64,000 bases of DNA, taken from Pararhodobacter zhoushanensis (GTDB taxonomy: Bacteria; Pseudomonadota; Alphaproteobacteria; Rhodobacterales; Rhodobacteraceae). Each line of letters opens with the position of its first letter. The stretch's first letter is position 1. Made by a program: the position numbers and the translations under genes. Shown here piece after piece: positions 27,224 to 37,881 of this stretch. Where the stretch lies: assembly GCF_003990445.1 (NCBI RefSeq), contig NZ_REEZ01000009.1:101861-165860 (forward strand). The letters are read 5' to 3'. The notes below the pieces were generated by a model. It saw nothing but the letters and a program-made list of their open reading frames with translations, ran no database searches and was not told the DNA's origin.

Positions 27224-28402
27224 ATGAAATACGCCACCGTCACCCAAGAACTCGCCGGGCTGGGCTCGGACAAATGGACCCTGAACGCTGCCGCCCATGC
27301 GCGCGCGAAGGCCGGGCACACGGTCATCAACCTGACCATCGGCGAGCCGGACGTGCCGACACCCGTCGCCCTGATCGAAACCGCCTGCGCCTCGATGCGC
27401 GCGGGACGGACCGGCTATTCCAACGGCCGTGGCGAGGACGTCCTTTTGGAAGCGCTTTCAAAGCGTTACAGCGAAGACCTCAAGCGGCCTTTTGGCAAAG
27501 ATCGTTTCCTCTGCCTGCCCGGCACTCAGACCTCGCTCTATCTGGTGTTGCGCAGCCTGTGCGACGCGGGCAGTGAAGTGATTATCGGCGATCCGATGTA
27601 TGCCACGTATGAAGGGCTGATCCGCGCCTCGGGTGCCGTTCCTGTGCCCGTTCTCTTGCGACCGGAAGATAATTTCCGCCTGCAAGCTGCTGACGTTGCA
27701 GAAAAAATCACGCCCAACTCGCGGGCGATCTTCCTCAACACACCCCACAACCCGACAGGCGCGATCTTGCAACCAAGCGACCTCCGCGCCCTGGGGGAGC
27801 TGGCACAAAAGCACGACCTGTGGATCATCTCGGACGAGGTTTACGGCGAACTCACCCATAACGGCCGCCCCTTCACCTCGGCGCTCACCGATCCCGCCTT
27901 TGAAGAGCGCACGGTGATTACCGCCTCGATCTCGAAAAGCCACGCCTCGCCGGGTTTCCGCTCGGGCTGGGCCGTTGGTCCCGCCGCTTTCACCGCCCGC
28001 GCCCTGCCGCTGTCCGAGACGATGCTCTTTGGCTCGCAGCCCTTCATCGCCGACATGACCGCGCAGGCGGTCAGCGCACCCTCGACGCTGGCGCAGGGCA
28101 TGGCTGCGCGCATGGCGAACCGGGCGCAGATCATCTTTGATGAACTCGACGGCACCGCAGGTCTGCACGTTCACCGGCCCGAGGCCGGGATGTTCGCCCT
28201 GATAGACATTCGCGCCCTGTCGCGCGATTCGCTTGCTTTTGCGCTGGACCTGCTGGACAACACGGGTGTGGCGATGATGCCCGGCGCCTCGTTCGGCGTG
28301 GCGCTTGAAGGCTGGCTGCGCGTTGCGCTGAACGCTTCGGACGCCGACACGCGCGAGGCCTGCAAGCGTCTTGCCCTCTATGCCCAACAGAAGGCCGCAT
28401 GA
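27224..28402 (+). CDS. aruH: PLP aminotransferase class I/II, probable arginine:pyruvate transaminase
   Basis: The 392-aa enzyme has fold-type I aminotransferase motifs: LNTPHNPTGA, the PLP-contacting SDEVY (D204, Y207), the Schiff-base lysine K238 in SISKSHASPGFRSGW, and the substrate arginine in that loop. Fusion of operon context with the downstream 2-ketoarginine decarboxylase points to AruH, which transaminates arginine with pyruvate to 5-guanidino-2-oxopentanoate and alanine. Family alone would allow aspartate or other substrates. It overlaps the decarboxylase gene by 4 bp. Confidence 0.8.
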   Translation: MKYATVTQELAGLGSDKWTLNAAAHARAKAGHTVINLTIGEPDVPTPVALIETACASMRAGRTGYSNGRGEDVLLEALSKRYSEDLKRPFGKDRFLCLPGTQTSLYLVLRSLCDAGSEVIIGDPMYATYEGLIRASGAVPVPVLLRPEDNFRLQAADVAEKITPNSRAIFLNTPHNPTGAILQPSDLRALGELAQKHDLWIISDEVYGELTHNGRPFTSALTDPAFEERTVITASISKSHASPGFRSGWAVGPAAFTARALPLSETMLFGSQPFIADMTAQAVSAPSTLAQGMAARMANRAQIIFDELDGTAGLHVHRPEAGMFALIDIRALSRDSLAFALDLLDNTGVAMMPGASFGVALEGWLRVALNASDADTREACKRLALYAQQKAA

Positions 28403-29952
28403 AGAGCGTCGCGCAAACCCTTGTAGACTGGCTGAAACTCGAGGGCGTCGAGGTGATCTTTGGTATCCCCGGCGTTCATACGATCGAGTTGTATCGCGCC
28501 CTCGCCGGGTCCGGTATCCGCCATGTGACGCCCCGGCATGAGGCCAGCGCGGGCTTCATGGCAGACGGCTATGCCCGCGTTTCCGGTCGCTTTGGCGTGG
28601 CGCTGGTGATCACCGGACCGGGCGTGACCAATATCCTGACGCCCATGGCGCAGGCGCGTGCGGACAGTGTGCCGATCCTTGTCATCTCGGGCGTCAACCG
28701 GCGTGACACGCTGGGCAAGGGGCTGGGCTATCTGCACGAACTGCCGGACCAGCGCGCCGTGACCCGTGTGCTGGGGCCCGCGCTGCATCTCGAAGACCCC
28801 CACGCCCTGCCCGGTCTGCTGGCCCACGCAGGCCGCGCGCTGACCACCGGACGCGGCGGACCGGTCCATCTGGAGATCCCGCTGGATCTGATGGCGGCGA
28901 AATCTCCCCCCGCGACGGCGCTGGCGATGCCCGTCGTGACGCCCTCCGACCCCGCCAAGGCCCGCGCGCGCCTGCGCCAGTCCAAGCGCCCGCTGATCCT
29001 TGCCGGGGGTGGCTGCGCCAAGGCAGGACCGCAGCTGCAGGCGCTGGCCGAAGCTCTTGGCGCGCCCGTCGTGCTGACCGCCAACGCGCGCGGGCTGATG
29101 CACGCGCACCCGCTGGCTGTCCCGGCATCGCCCAGCTTGGGGCCCATCCGCGACCTGATCAGGGGTGCCGATCAAATTCTGGTCGTTGGCTCGGAACTGG
29201 GGCCCACCGATTACGACATGTATGCGACCGGCCAGATGCCTGACCTGTCTGGCATGATCCGCATCGACATCGACGGCGCGCAACTGGCCCGGCATTTCGC
29301 CGCGCTGACCCTGCAGGGTGATGCAGCCACGATCTTGCCCCGGCTGCACCCACTTGCCGCCGCGCCTGACGGTGCCGAGCGCGCTGCCGCCGCCCGGCAG
29401 GCCGCTTTCGCGGCGCTCGAACCCGACTATCAGGACGAAACCCGGCTGCTTCAGGCCCTCCGCGACGCGGTGCCGGACGCGATCTTCGTCGGTGATTCCA
29501 CGCAGATCGCCTATGCTGGAAACCTCTACTACAGCCATGATCGCGTCGGCGGCTGGTTCAACGCCGCCACCGGCTATGGCGCTTTGGGCTACGGCATCGG
29601 CGCTGCCGTCGGTGCTGCACTGGCCGCGCCCGGCACGCGGGTGCTCTGCCTGACTGGCGACGGCGGGTTGATGTTTCACCCCGGCGAGCTGCGCACGGCG
29701 CGCGACGAAGAGTTGGATGTGACTTTCGTGGTGTTCAACAATGAGGGCTATGGAGAGATCGCGCTGGCGATGAAAGAAGCGGGGGCCGAGGTGATCGGCT
29801 GCACGCCGTCTGCCCCGGACATGGAGGCCTTGGCCAAGGCGATGGGCCTGCCCTTTGCCCGCGGAACGGATGCCGATCTGCCTGCGCTGGCTGCCAGTGG
29901 AAAAGGTCCGCGGCTGATCGAGATTACGCGCAAGAACGTCAAGGATTTCTGA
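28399..29952 (+). CDS. aruI: Thiamine-diphosphate-dependent 5-guanidino-2-oxopentanoate decarboxylase
   Basis: This 517-aa ThDP enzyme has the N-terminal catalytic Glu region RHEASAGFMADGYAR, a central domain, and the ThDP/Mg motif LTGDGGLMF followed about 28 residues later by FNNEGYGEI. It resembles acetolactate-synthase-like decarboxylases annotated as 5-guanidino-2-oxopentanoate decarboxylase (AruI), which turns 2-ketoarginine into 4-guanidinobutyraldehyde in the arginine transaminase pathway. The aldehyde dehydrogenase and guanidinobutyrase for later steps are not in the window. A strong terminator closes the operon. Confidence 0.83.
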   Translation: MKSVAQTLVDWLKLEGVEVIFGIPGVHTIELYRALAGSGIRHVTPRHEASAGFMADGYARVSGRFGVALVITGPGVTNILTPMAQARADSVPILVISGVNRRDTLGKGLGYLHELPDQRAVTRVLGPALHLEDPHALPGLLAHAGRALTTGRGGPVHLEIPLDLMAAKSPPATALAMPVVTPSDPAKARARLRQSKRPLILAGGGCAKAGPQLQALAEALGAPVVLTANARGLMHAHPLAVPASPSLGPIRDLIRGADQILVVGSELGPTDYDMYATGQMPDLSGMIRIDIDGAQLARHFAALTLQGDAATILPRLHPLAAAPDGAERAAAARQAAFAALEPDYQDETRLLQALRDAVPDAIFVGDSTQIAYAGNLYYSHDRVGGWFNAATGYGALGYGIGAAVGAALAAPGTRVLCLTGDGGLMFHPGELRTARDEELDVTFVVFNNEGYGEIALAMKEAGAEVIGCTPSAPDMEALAKAMGLPFARGTDADLPALAASGKGPRLIEITRKNVKDF

Positions 29953-30037
29953 GACTTGCGATCTTCACAAAATGCCTGATATTTAAATGTCAGACAATTA
30001 CTTACCGCCCTGCGCCCGTCACGCCGCTCAAAGAAAA

Positions 30038-30068
30038 GCGCCCCGAGACATCTCTCGGGGCGCCTTTT
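30038..30068. terminator. Bidirectional terminator between aruI and clpX
   Basis: GCGCCCCGAGA pairs with TCTCGGGGCGC around CATC, with AAAA before and CTTTT after. It can end both the aruI and the convergent clpX transcripts. Confidence 0.93.
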
Positions 30069-30087
30069 CATTCCATCCGGCAGTGGA

Positions 30088-31368
<1,281 letters not shown>

Positions 31369-31484
31369 TCGACACCTCGTGCTCGTAATCGGTTCTGACC
31401 TTCTGACGGGCCTTTATCGCAAGGTTAGGCCAGCCAGCGGGCGGGAACAATGCCAAAGTGCACCGTCCCGCCCGCCCTTCAGGC

Positions 31485-32111
31485 TTAGGAAGCAGCGGCA
31501 GTTGCGTCGCGGCTTTCGAGAATGTTGTCGATCAGACCCCAGTCCTTGGCGGCTTCAGGCGTCATGAAATTGTCACGCTCAAGCGCCGCTTCGACCTTTT
31601 TCAGGGTCTGGCCGCAGTGTTTCACATAAATCTGATTCAGACGCTCGCGCAGTTCGAGGATCTCACGCGCGTGGATCGAGATGTCCGAAGCCTGACCCTG
31701 GAACCCGCCCGAGGGCTGGTGCACCATGATCCGGCTGTTGGGCAGCGAGAAGCGCATGTCCTTCTGACCCGCCGCCAGCAGCAGCGACCCCATCGAGGCC
31801 GCCTGACCGATCACCAGCGTCGAAACCTTGGGCTTGATGTATTGCATCGTGTCGTAGATCGACAGACCCGAGGTCACCACGCCACCGGGCGAGTTGATGT
31901 ACATCGAGATTTCTTTCGACGGGTTTTCAGCCTCAAGGTGGAGCAGCTGCGCCACGATCAGGGTTGCCATCGAGTCATGGACGGGTCCGGTGACAAAGAT
32001 CACCCGCTCTTTGAGAAGGCGCGAGAAGATGTCATAGGCCCGCTCGCCCCGGCTGGTCTGTTCCACGACCATGGGAACGAGGTTCATGTAGGTTTCAATC
32101 GGATCGCGCAT
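31485..32111 (-). CDS. clpP: ATP-dependent Clp protease proteolytic subunit ClpP
   Basis: The 208-aa serine protease has the nucleophile S106 in [10 protein letters not shown] and the catalytic His131 in [10 protein letters not shown] use the ATG at 32111 because it gives the usual ClpP length and N-terminus ([13 protein letters not shown]) and has a GAGG site upstream; the frame runs on to a TTG at 32156 with a 15-residue extension that ClpP does not normally have. Upstream, 32112-32418 has no gene; it carries the palindrome listed separately. Confidence 0.97.
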   Translation of the reverse strand: MRDPIETYMNLVPMVVEQTSRGERAYDIFSRLLKERVIFVTGPVHDSMATLIVAQLLHLEAENPSKEISMYINSPGGVVTSGLSIYDTMQYIKPKVSTLVIGQAASMGSLLLAAGQKDMRFSLPNSRIMVHQPSGGFQGQASDISIHAREILELRERLNQIYVKHCGQTLKKVEAALERDNFMTPEAAKDWGLIDNILESRDATAAAS

Positions 32112-32336
32112 CGCTCGGGCCTCGCTGCTGGCGTCTGGTGCCACATTAGGGGTCAAATCTTGCCCAAGACTTAGCCTTCCGAACAGACCCCCGCAAGGGC
32201 AGGCTCCGGCGCTTTTTCGTCACCCGCGTTTTCACCGCCGTGCCCCGGGCAAGCCGTCACGGGCTTTGCCCGCGCCTTGGACTGACCCGCCAGACCAAAC
32301 TGGCACTACCGGGCCGCCGGTTCAGCGGGCTAGAAC

Positions 32337-32354
32337 GGCATGGAATTCCATGCC
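32337..32354. promoter_or_regulatory. 18-bp perfect palindrome upstream of molybdoenzyme operon
   Basis: GGCATGGAATTCCATGCC is fully self-complementary and lies 65 bp before the soeA-like start. A TTTGGCCA direct repeat follows closer to the gene (about 32379-32400). The form suits a dimeric regulator operator. No regulator gene is adjacent, and the rest of the 307-bp gap before the ATG shows nothing else. Confidence 0.45.
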
Positions 32355-32418
32355 ACAACGTTGGCGACACAGGTTTTTGGCCAAACACCGCTTTGGCCAG
32401 CCCCCGAGAAAGCCCGCC

Positions 32419-35229
32419 ATGAATCGCCAGCCCATCGTCGATCTGTCGCCTCCCGTCTCGGACGAGATCCGCAAAACCACCTGTTATATGTGCGCCTGCC
32501 GTTGCGGCATCAACGTGCATCTCAAGCAAGGTCAGGTCGCTTATATCGAGGGAAACCGTGACCATCCGGTTAACAAGGGTGTGCTCTGCGCCAAGGGCTC
32601 AGCGGGGATCATGCAGCACCTCAGCCCTGCCCGATTGCGCAAGCCGCTCAAGCGCGTCGGGCCGCGCGGATCGGGTGAGTTCACGGAAATCGAGTGGGAG
32701 GAGGCGCTGACGCTGGCAACCTCGTGGCTCAAGCCGCTGCGCGATACGGCGCCCGAAAAGCTGGCCTTCTTCACCGGGCGCGATCAGTCGCAAAGCTTCA
32801 CCTCGTGGTGGGCGCAGAGCTATGGCACGCCGAACTACGCCGCGCACGGCGGGTTCTGCAGCGTCAATATGGCGGCGGCGGGCATCTATACCATGGGCGG
32901 CGCGTTCTGGGAGTTCGGCCAGCCCGACTGGGAGCGCACCAAGCTGTTCATGATCTTTGGGGTGGCCGAGGATCACGATTCCAACCCGATCAAGATGGGT
33001 CTGGGCAAGCTCAAGGAACGCGGCGCGCGGGTGATCGCGGTCAACCCGGTGCGCACCGGCTATAACGCCATCGCCGACGACTGGTTGGCGGTGACGCCCG
33101 GCACCGACGGGCTGCTCATTCTGGCGCTGGTTCACGAGTTGTTCCGGCTGGGCAAGATCGACCTCGACTATCTCATCCGCTACACCAACGCGCCGTTTCT
33201 GGTGAATGCCGCCGAGGGGGCCGAAAAGGGCCTGTTCCTGCGCGACGGTACGGGCACGCCGCTGGTGCTGGACCGCCGCACCGGCAAACCGGCTCCGTGG
33301 AACGCCCCCGGCGTGCAGCCCGACCCCGCCGCCGAGTGGCAGGGCCACAGCACCGTCCTGCGCCTGATGGCCGCGCGCTACCTCGACCCCGCCCACGCGC
33401 CCGAGGCTGTCGCCGAGCGCTGCGGCATCCCCGCCGGACGCATCCGCGCCGTCGCCGCCGAGATCGCCCGCGTCGCGTTCGAGGAGGAAATCACCCTCAA
33501 CCAGCCCTGGACCGATTTTCGCGGCCAGCGGCATGAAACCATGGTCGGTCGCCCGGTCAGCTTCCACGCCATGCGCGGTATCAGCGCGCATTCCAACGGG
33601 TTCCAGACCTGCCGGGCCCTGCACATGCTGCAGATCCTGCTGGGCAGCGTCGAGACCCCCGGCGGCTACCGCTTCAAGCCGCCCTATCCCAAACCACCCG
33701 AGGCTCACCCCCGACCCCACGCCGGCGTCACCCCCGGCCAACCGCTGGACGGCCCGCATCTGGGCTATCCGCTGGGGCCGGAACACCTGCTGATCAATGA
33801 TGACGGCTCGGCCAAACGCATCGACAAGGCGTTCACCTGGGAAAACCCGCTGAGCGCGCATGGGCTGATGCACATGGTCATCTCGAACGCCCATGCCGGT
33901 GATCCCTACAAGATCGACACGCTGTTTCTCTACATGGCGAACATGGCGTGGAACTCGTCGATGAACACGGCGCAGGTGATGCAGATGCTCACCGACACCA
34001 ATGACAGCGGCGGTTACGTGATCCCGCATATCATTTATTCCGACAGCTACTCGTCTGAAATGGTGGCCTTTTCCGATCTGGTGCTGCCCGACACGACCTA
34101 TCTTGAGCGCCACGACTGCATCAGCCTGCTCGACCGTCCGATCTGCGAACCCGATGCCATGGCCGACGCGATCCGCTGGCCGGTGGTCGAACCGGACCGC
34201 GATGTGCGCGGCTTTCAGTCGGTGCTACTGGACCTTGGCGTGCGGCTGGGCCTGCCGGGGATGGTGCGTGAGGATGGGAGCGCGCGCTACCGCGACTACG
34301 CCGATTACATGACCAACCACGAACGCCGCCCCGGTGTCGGCCCGCTGGCCGGCTGGCGCGGCGATGGCACCGGCGAAGGGCGCGGCGCGCCCAACCCTGA
34401 CCAGATCCAGCGCTATATCTACAACGGCGGCTTCTTCACGTCCCATGTCCCGCACGGCGCGCAGTTTTTCAAACCGTGGAACGCCGCCTATCAGGAATGG
34501 ATCGTCGCGCGCGGGCTGGTCGATGCGCCGATGCCCTATCTGTTCAACCTCTACGTCGAACCCCTGCGCCGCTTCCAGTTGGCCGCCGAAGGCCATGGCG
34601 AGCGTCAACCGCCCGAGCACCTGCGCGACCGGATCAAGCAAACCCTCGACCCGCTGCCGCTATGGTATCCGCCCTTTGGGGACACGCTGAGCGACCCCGC
34701 CGAATACCCGCTGCACGCGCTCACCCAGCGCCCGGCGGCGATGTATCATTCCTGGGGTTCGCAGAACGCGTGGCTGAGGCAGATCCACGGCATGAACCCG
34801 CTGTTCGTACCGCGCAAGCTGTGGGAGGAGCACGGCTTTGCCGAGGGCGACTGGGCCTGGCTCACCTCGCCGCATGGCCGCATCAAGCTGCCCGTGGCGC
34901 GGATGGATGCGCTCAACCCGCACACCGTGTGGACGTGGAACGCCATCGGCAAGCGGCGCGGCGCCTGGGCGCTGGACCCCAAGGCGCCCGAGGCGGAAAA
35001 GGGCTTCCTGCTCAACCACCTGATCAGCGAGCTGCTGCCGGAAAAAGGCGACGGCCAGCGTTGGAGCAACTCGGACCCGGTCACCGGACAGGCCGCATGG
35101 TTCGACCTGCGCGTGCGGATTGAGAAGGCCCCGGCGCACGGCCCCTCGGAACCCGCCCTGCCGCCGCAAACCTCACCGGTGGGCGAGGGCCCGGCCACTG
35201 TGTGCCGCCAGACCGGAGTGAAAGCATGA
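32419..35229 (+). CDS. soeA: Molybdopterin oxidoreductase large subunit, SoeA-like (sulfite dehydrogenase)
   Basis: This 936-aa DMSO-reductase-family subunit binds one [4Fe-4S] cluster through C22, C25, C29 and C57 (TCYMCACRCG, GVLCAKG) and bis-MGD. The probable Mo ligand is Cys147 in GGFCSVNM, unlike the serine of true DMSO reductases. There is no twin-arginine signal, so it is cytoplasmic. Large size, Cys ligand and the ferredoxin/membrane partners match SoeABC, the quinone-linked sulfite-oxidising enzyme of Roseobacters and purple sulfur bacteria; a polysulfide or other oxyanion enzyme is the alternative. It overlaps soeB by 4 bp. Confidence 0.75.
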   Translation: MNRQPIVDLSPPVSDEIRKTTCYMCACRCGINVHLKQGQVAYIEGNRDHPVNKGVLCAKGSAGIMQHLSPARLRKPLKRVGPRGSGEFTEIEWEEALTLATSWLKPLRDTAPEKLAFFTGRDQSQSFTSWWAQSYGTPNYAAHGGFCSVNMAAAGIYTMGGAFWEFGQPDWERTKLFMIFGVAEDHDSNPIKMGLGKLKERGARVIAVNPVRTGYNAIADDWLAVTPGTDGLLILALVHELFRLGKIDLDYLIRYTNAPFLVNAAEGAEKGLFLRDGTGTPLVLDRRTGKPAPWNAPGVQPDPAAEWQGHSTVLRLMAARYLDPAHAPEAVAERCGIPAGRIRAVAAEIARVAFEEEITLNQPWTDFRGQRHETMVGRPVSFHAMRGISAHSNGFQTCRALHMLQILLGSVETPGGYRFKPPYPKPPEAHPRPHAGVTPGQPLDGPHLGYPLGPEHLLINDDGSAKRIDKAFTWENPLSAHGLMHMVISNAHAGDPYKIDTLFLYMANMAWNSSMNTAQVMQMLTDTNDSGGYVIPHIIYSDSYSSEMVAFSDLVLPDTTYLERHDCISLLDRPICEPDAMADAIRWPVVEPDRDVRGFQSVLLDLGVRLGLPGMVREDGSARYRDYADYMTNHERRPGVGPLAGWRGDGTGEGRGAPNPDQIQRYIYNGGFFTSHVPHGAQFFKPWNAAYQEWIVARGLVDAPMPYLFNLYVEPLRRFQLAAEGHGERQPPEHLRDRIKQTLDPLPLWYPPFGDTLSDPAEYPLHALTQRPAAMYHSWGSQNAWLRQIHGMNPLFVPRKLWEEHGFAEGDWAWLTSPHGRIKLPVARMDALNPHTVWTWNAIGKRRGAWALDPKAPEAEKGFLLNHLISELLPEKGDGQRWSNSDPVTGQAAWFDLRVRIEKAPAHGPSEPALPPQTSPVGEGPATVCRQTGVKA

Positions 35230-35975
35230 CCGCCCTGCCCCCGCCCTCAGCCGTGAAGCTGGGTCTGGTCATCGACCTCGACACCTGCGTCGGCTGCCAC
35301 GCCTGCGTGGTGTCTTGCAAAGGCTGGAACACCGAGAATTACGGCGCGCCGCTGTCGGATACCGATGCTTACGGCGCGGACCCGTCGGGCACCTTCCTGA
35401 ACCGCGTGCATTCCTACGAAGTCACGCCGGATCTGGGCGCGCCGGTTACCGTGCATTTCCCCAAATCCTGCCTGCACTGCGAGGATGCGCCCTGCGTCCC
35501 CGTCTGCCCCACAGGTGCCAGCTACAAACGGGCCGAGGACGGCATCGTGCTGGTCAACGAAGACGCCTGCATCGGCTGCGGGCTCTGCGCCTGGGCCTGC
35601 CCCTACGGCGCGCGCGAACTGGATGCGATGGCGGGGGTGATGAAGAAATGCACGCTCTGCGTCGACCGGATCTATAATGACAACCTGCCTGAGGAAGACC
35701 GCGAACCCGCCTGCGTGCGCACCTGCCCAGCCGGTGCGCGCCATTTTGGCGATCTGGGCGACCCCGACAGCGATGTCTCGCAGCTGGTGTTGGCGCGCGG
35801 CGGAATGGACCTGATGCCGGAACTGGGCACGCGCCCGGTCAACAAATACCTGCCGCCCCGGCCCCGCGATACCCTGCAGGAACCGCCCGCCAATCTGGCC
35901 GCGCTCTGCGAGCCGACACCGCAAGCACTGACCGGCTTTCTGGGCTGGGTCGACCGCACCCTGTCGAGGTTCTGA
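35226..35975 (+). CDS. soeB: 4Fe-4S ferredoxin-type electron transfer subunit, SoeB-like
   Basis: The 249-aa protein contains four Cys groups of the DmsB/PhsB type: CVGCHACVVSCKGW, CLHCEDAPCVPVCPTGA, CIGCGLCAWACPYGAR and CTLCVDRI with a later CVRTCPAGARHF. These bind four [4Fe-4S] clusters that carry electrons between the molybdenum site and the membrane quinone pool. No export signal is present. It is translationally coupled to both neighbours (ATGA with soeA, TGATG with soeC). Confidence 0.85.
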   Translation: MTALPPPSAVKLGLVIDLDTCVGCHACVVSCKGWNTENYGAPLSDTDAYGADPSGTFLNRVHSYEVTPDLGAPVTVHFPKSCLHCEDAPCVPVCPTGASYKRAEDGIVLVNEDACIGCGLCAWACPYGARELDAMAGVMKKCTLCVDRIYNDNLPEEDREPACVRTCPAGARHFGDLGDPDSDVSQLVLARGGMDLMPELGTRPVNKYLPPRPRDTLQEPPANLAALCEPTPQALTGFLGWVDRTLSRF

Positions 35976-36847
35976 TGCATCCCGCCCCCTCGATCATCGC
36001 GTTTACCACGCTGTCAGGCCTCGGCCTCGGGCTGCTGGCGTTCCTCGGCTTCGGCGTTGTCGTGCCACGCGGGCTGCTGGCGTTTCTCTGGTTCGGGCTG
36101 GGCTATGGCCTGACATTGGCCGGTCTCGCCGCCTCGGCCCTGCACCTCGGCCACCCCGAGCGCGCGCTCCGGGCCTTCACCCAATGGTCCACCAGCTGGC
36201 TGTCGCGCGAAGCGGTGCTCTCGGCCGCCGCCTTGCTGGTCATGGCACCCTATGCCGTAGGGCTGGTGTTCTGGGGCCACGCGCTGCCGGGCGTCGGCGT
36301 CGTAGCGGCGGTGTTGTGCCTGCTGACCGTGCTGGCCACCGCGATGATCTACGCGCAACTGCGCACCGTGCCGCGCTGGAACCACTGGACCACGCCGCTG
36401 GTCTTCCTGACCGCCGCGCTGACCGGCGGCGCGCTGCTCAGCACCCAGACCCTGTTGGCACAGATGCTGCTGCCATGGCTGGCGGTGGCTTTCGCCCTGC
36501 ACTGGATGCTCGGTGACCGCCAGTTTGCCCGACGCGGGTCGACCTTGGGCACGGCAACCGGACTGGGCGCGCTCGGCAGCACACGCCTGCTCGAGCCGCC
36601 GCATACCGGCAGCAACTATCTGCTCAAGGAAATGGTCTATGTCGTGGCCCGCCGGCACGCGCTGAAACTGCGGGCGATCGCGCTGGTTCTGGCCTGCATC
36701 CTGCCCGCGCTGCTGCTCTGGACCCTGCCGGGCTGGCCCGCTCTGACCCTCGCGGTGATCAGCCACATCCTTGGCCTGCTCACCGCCCGCTGGCTGTTCT
36801 TTGCCGAAGCCGAGCACACCGTCGGGCTCTACTACGGCCAGCGTTGA
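35975..36847 (+). CDS. soeC: DMSO-reductase-type membrane anchor subunit, SoeC-like
   Basis: This 290-aa integral membrane protein has about eight transmembrane helices and matches the DmsC anchor family, with SALHLGHPERALRAF and SWLSREAV near the second and third helices. It should hold the catalytic pair at the cytoplasmic face and pass electrons to or from quinone. It starts one base into the soeB stop. A two-sided hairpin repeat lies right after the stop. Confidence 0.85.
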   Translation: MHPAPSIIAFTTLSGLGLGLLAFLGFGVVVPRGLLAFLWFGLGYGLTLAGLAASALHLGHPERALRAFTQWSTSWLSREAVLSAAALLVMAPYAVGLVFWGHALPGVGVVAAVLCLLTVLATAMIYAQLRTVPRWNHWTTPLVFLTAALTGGALLSTQTLLAQMLLPWLAVAFALHWMLGDRQFARRGSTLGTATGLGALGSTRLLEPPHTGSNYLLKEMVYVVARRHALKLRAIALVLACILPALLLWTLPGWPALTLAVISHILGLLTARWLFFAEAEHTVGLYYGQR

Positions 36848-36866
36848 GGCTTGCGGCAATGAAGCA

Positions 36867-37025
36867 AGGGGGGGCTCGCCCCCCCTCTGCGCTGACGCGC
36901 ATTCACCCCCTGAGGATATTTCAAGAGCAAAGAAGGCATGGTTAACAAAAGGCTAATGCGCCCTCTTTGCTCTGTTAAATATCCCGGGGGCGGGCCGGAA
37001 CGGCCCGGCGGGGGCAGCGCCCCCG
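36867..37025. repeat. Intergenic palindromic repeat (copy C, full two-sided element)
   Basis: Left half: GGGGGGGCTCGCCCCCCC hairpin, GCGCTGACGCGC, ATTCACCCCCTGAGGATATTT. Middle: AGAGCAAAGA, GTTAAC and CTCTTTGCTCT. Right half: AAATATCCCGGGGG, CGGGCCGGAACGGCCCG and GGGGGCAGCGCCCCC. It lies between convergent soeC and the PaaG-like gene and is closely similar to the copy at 19.2 kb. Confidence 0.85.
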
Positions 37026-37032
37026 TCCGCGC

Positions 37033-37809
37033 TCAACGCCCCTCGAACTTCGCCGGGCGCTTTTCCAGAAACGCCATGACCCCTTCGCGGAAGTCCCGCG
37101 TCGCGCCCATCTCGCCCTGCAGCCGCGCCTCGGTATCGAGCTGGGCGTCCAGATCGTTCCCCAGGCTCTCACGCAGCGCGCGTTTCACCGCGCCGTAGGC
37201 CAGCGTCGGGCCATTGGCCAGCTGGGCCGCGCGCTTCTTCCACTCGGCGGCGAACTGATCGTCGGGGATCGATGCCCAGATCAGACCCATCTCTGCCGCC
37301 TTGTCCGCGCTCACCGGCTCGGCGAACAGCGCCTGCCCCATCGCCCGTGCAAAGCCCACCAGCCGGGGCAGCCAATAGGTACCGCCCGCATCCGGGATCA
37401 GACCGATCCGCGTGAACGCCTGCAAAAACACCGCCGATTGCGTGGCGATCACCACATCCGCAGCCAGCGCCAGATTGGCCCCTGCCCCTGCCGCTGCCCC
37501 ATTGACCGCCGAGATCACCGGCACCGGGCACTCCTGGATTGCGCGCAGCATCGGCTCGTATTCCTCACGCAGGATACGCCCCAGATCGAGGTCATTGACC
37601 GAGGCCCCGTCCCCCAGATCCTGCCCCGAGCAGAAAGCCCGCCCCTCGCCGGTCAGCACCAGCACCCGCATCCGCGCGCCCAGATCGCGCACCGCATGGG
37701 TGATCTCGGCGCGCATCTGCGCGTTGAGCGCGTTCATCAGCGTCGGGCGGTTCATCGTGATGATGCCGATACCGCCCTCGTCGCTGACACTCAGGGTCTT
37801 GTAGATCAT
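37033..37809 (-). CDS. Enoyl-CoA hydratase/isomerase family, PaaG-like
   Basis: The 258-aa crotonase-fold protein has the oxyanion-hole segments FCSGQDLGD and NGAAAGAGANLALAADVV, and the catalytic region FTRIGLIPDAGGTYWLPRLVG. The sequence SGQDLGD is typical of PaaG, the isomerase that converts ring-1,2-epoxyphenylacetyl-CoA to the oxepin in aerobic phenylacetate breakdown. No other paa gene is nearby, so it may be a fatty-acid or amino-acid hydratase paralogue. Confidence 0.8.
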   Translation of the reverse strand: MIYKTLSVSDEGGIGIITMNRPTLMNALNAQMRAEITHAVRDLGARMRVLVLTGEGRAFCSGQDLGDGASVNDLDLGRILREEYEPMLRAIQECPVPVISAVNGAAAGAGANLALAADVVIATQSAVFLQAFTRIGLIPDAGGTYWLPRLVGFARAMGQALFAEPVSADKAAEMGLIWASIPDDQFAAEWKKRAAQLANGPTLAYGAVKRALRESLGNDLDAQLDTEARLQGEMGATRDFREGVMAFLEKRPAKFEGR

Positions 37810-37881
37810 AGCCGGCCTCCCTTGGGCATGTGCGCGCAGACTAGCCGCAGCGCGCCCCCCGCGCCTAGCCGCAACCTTGCG

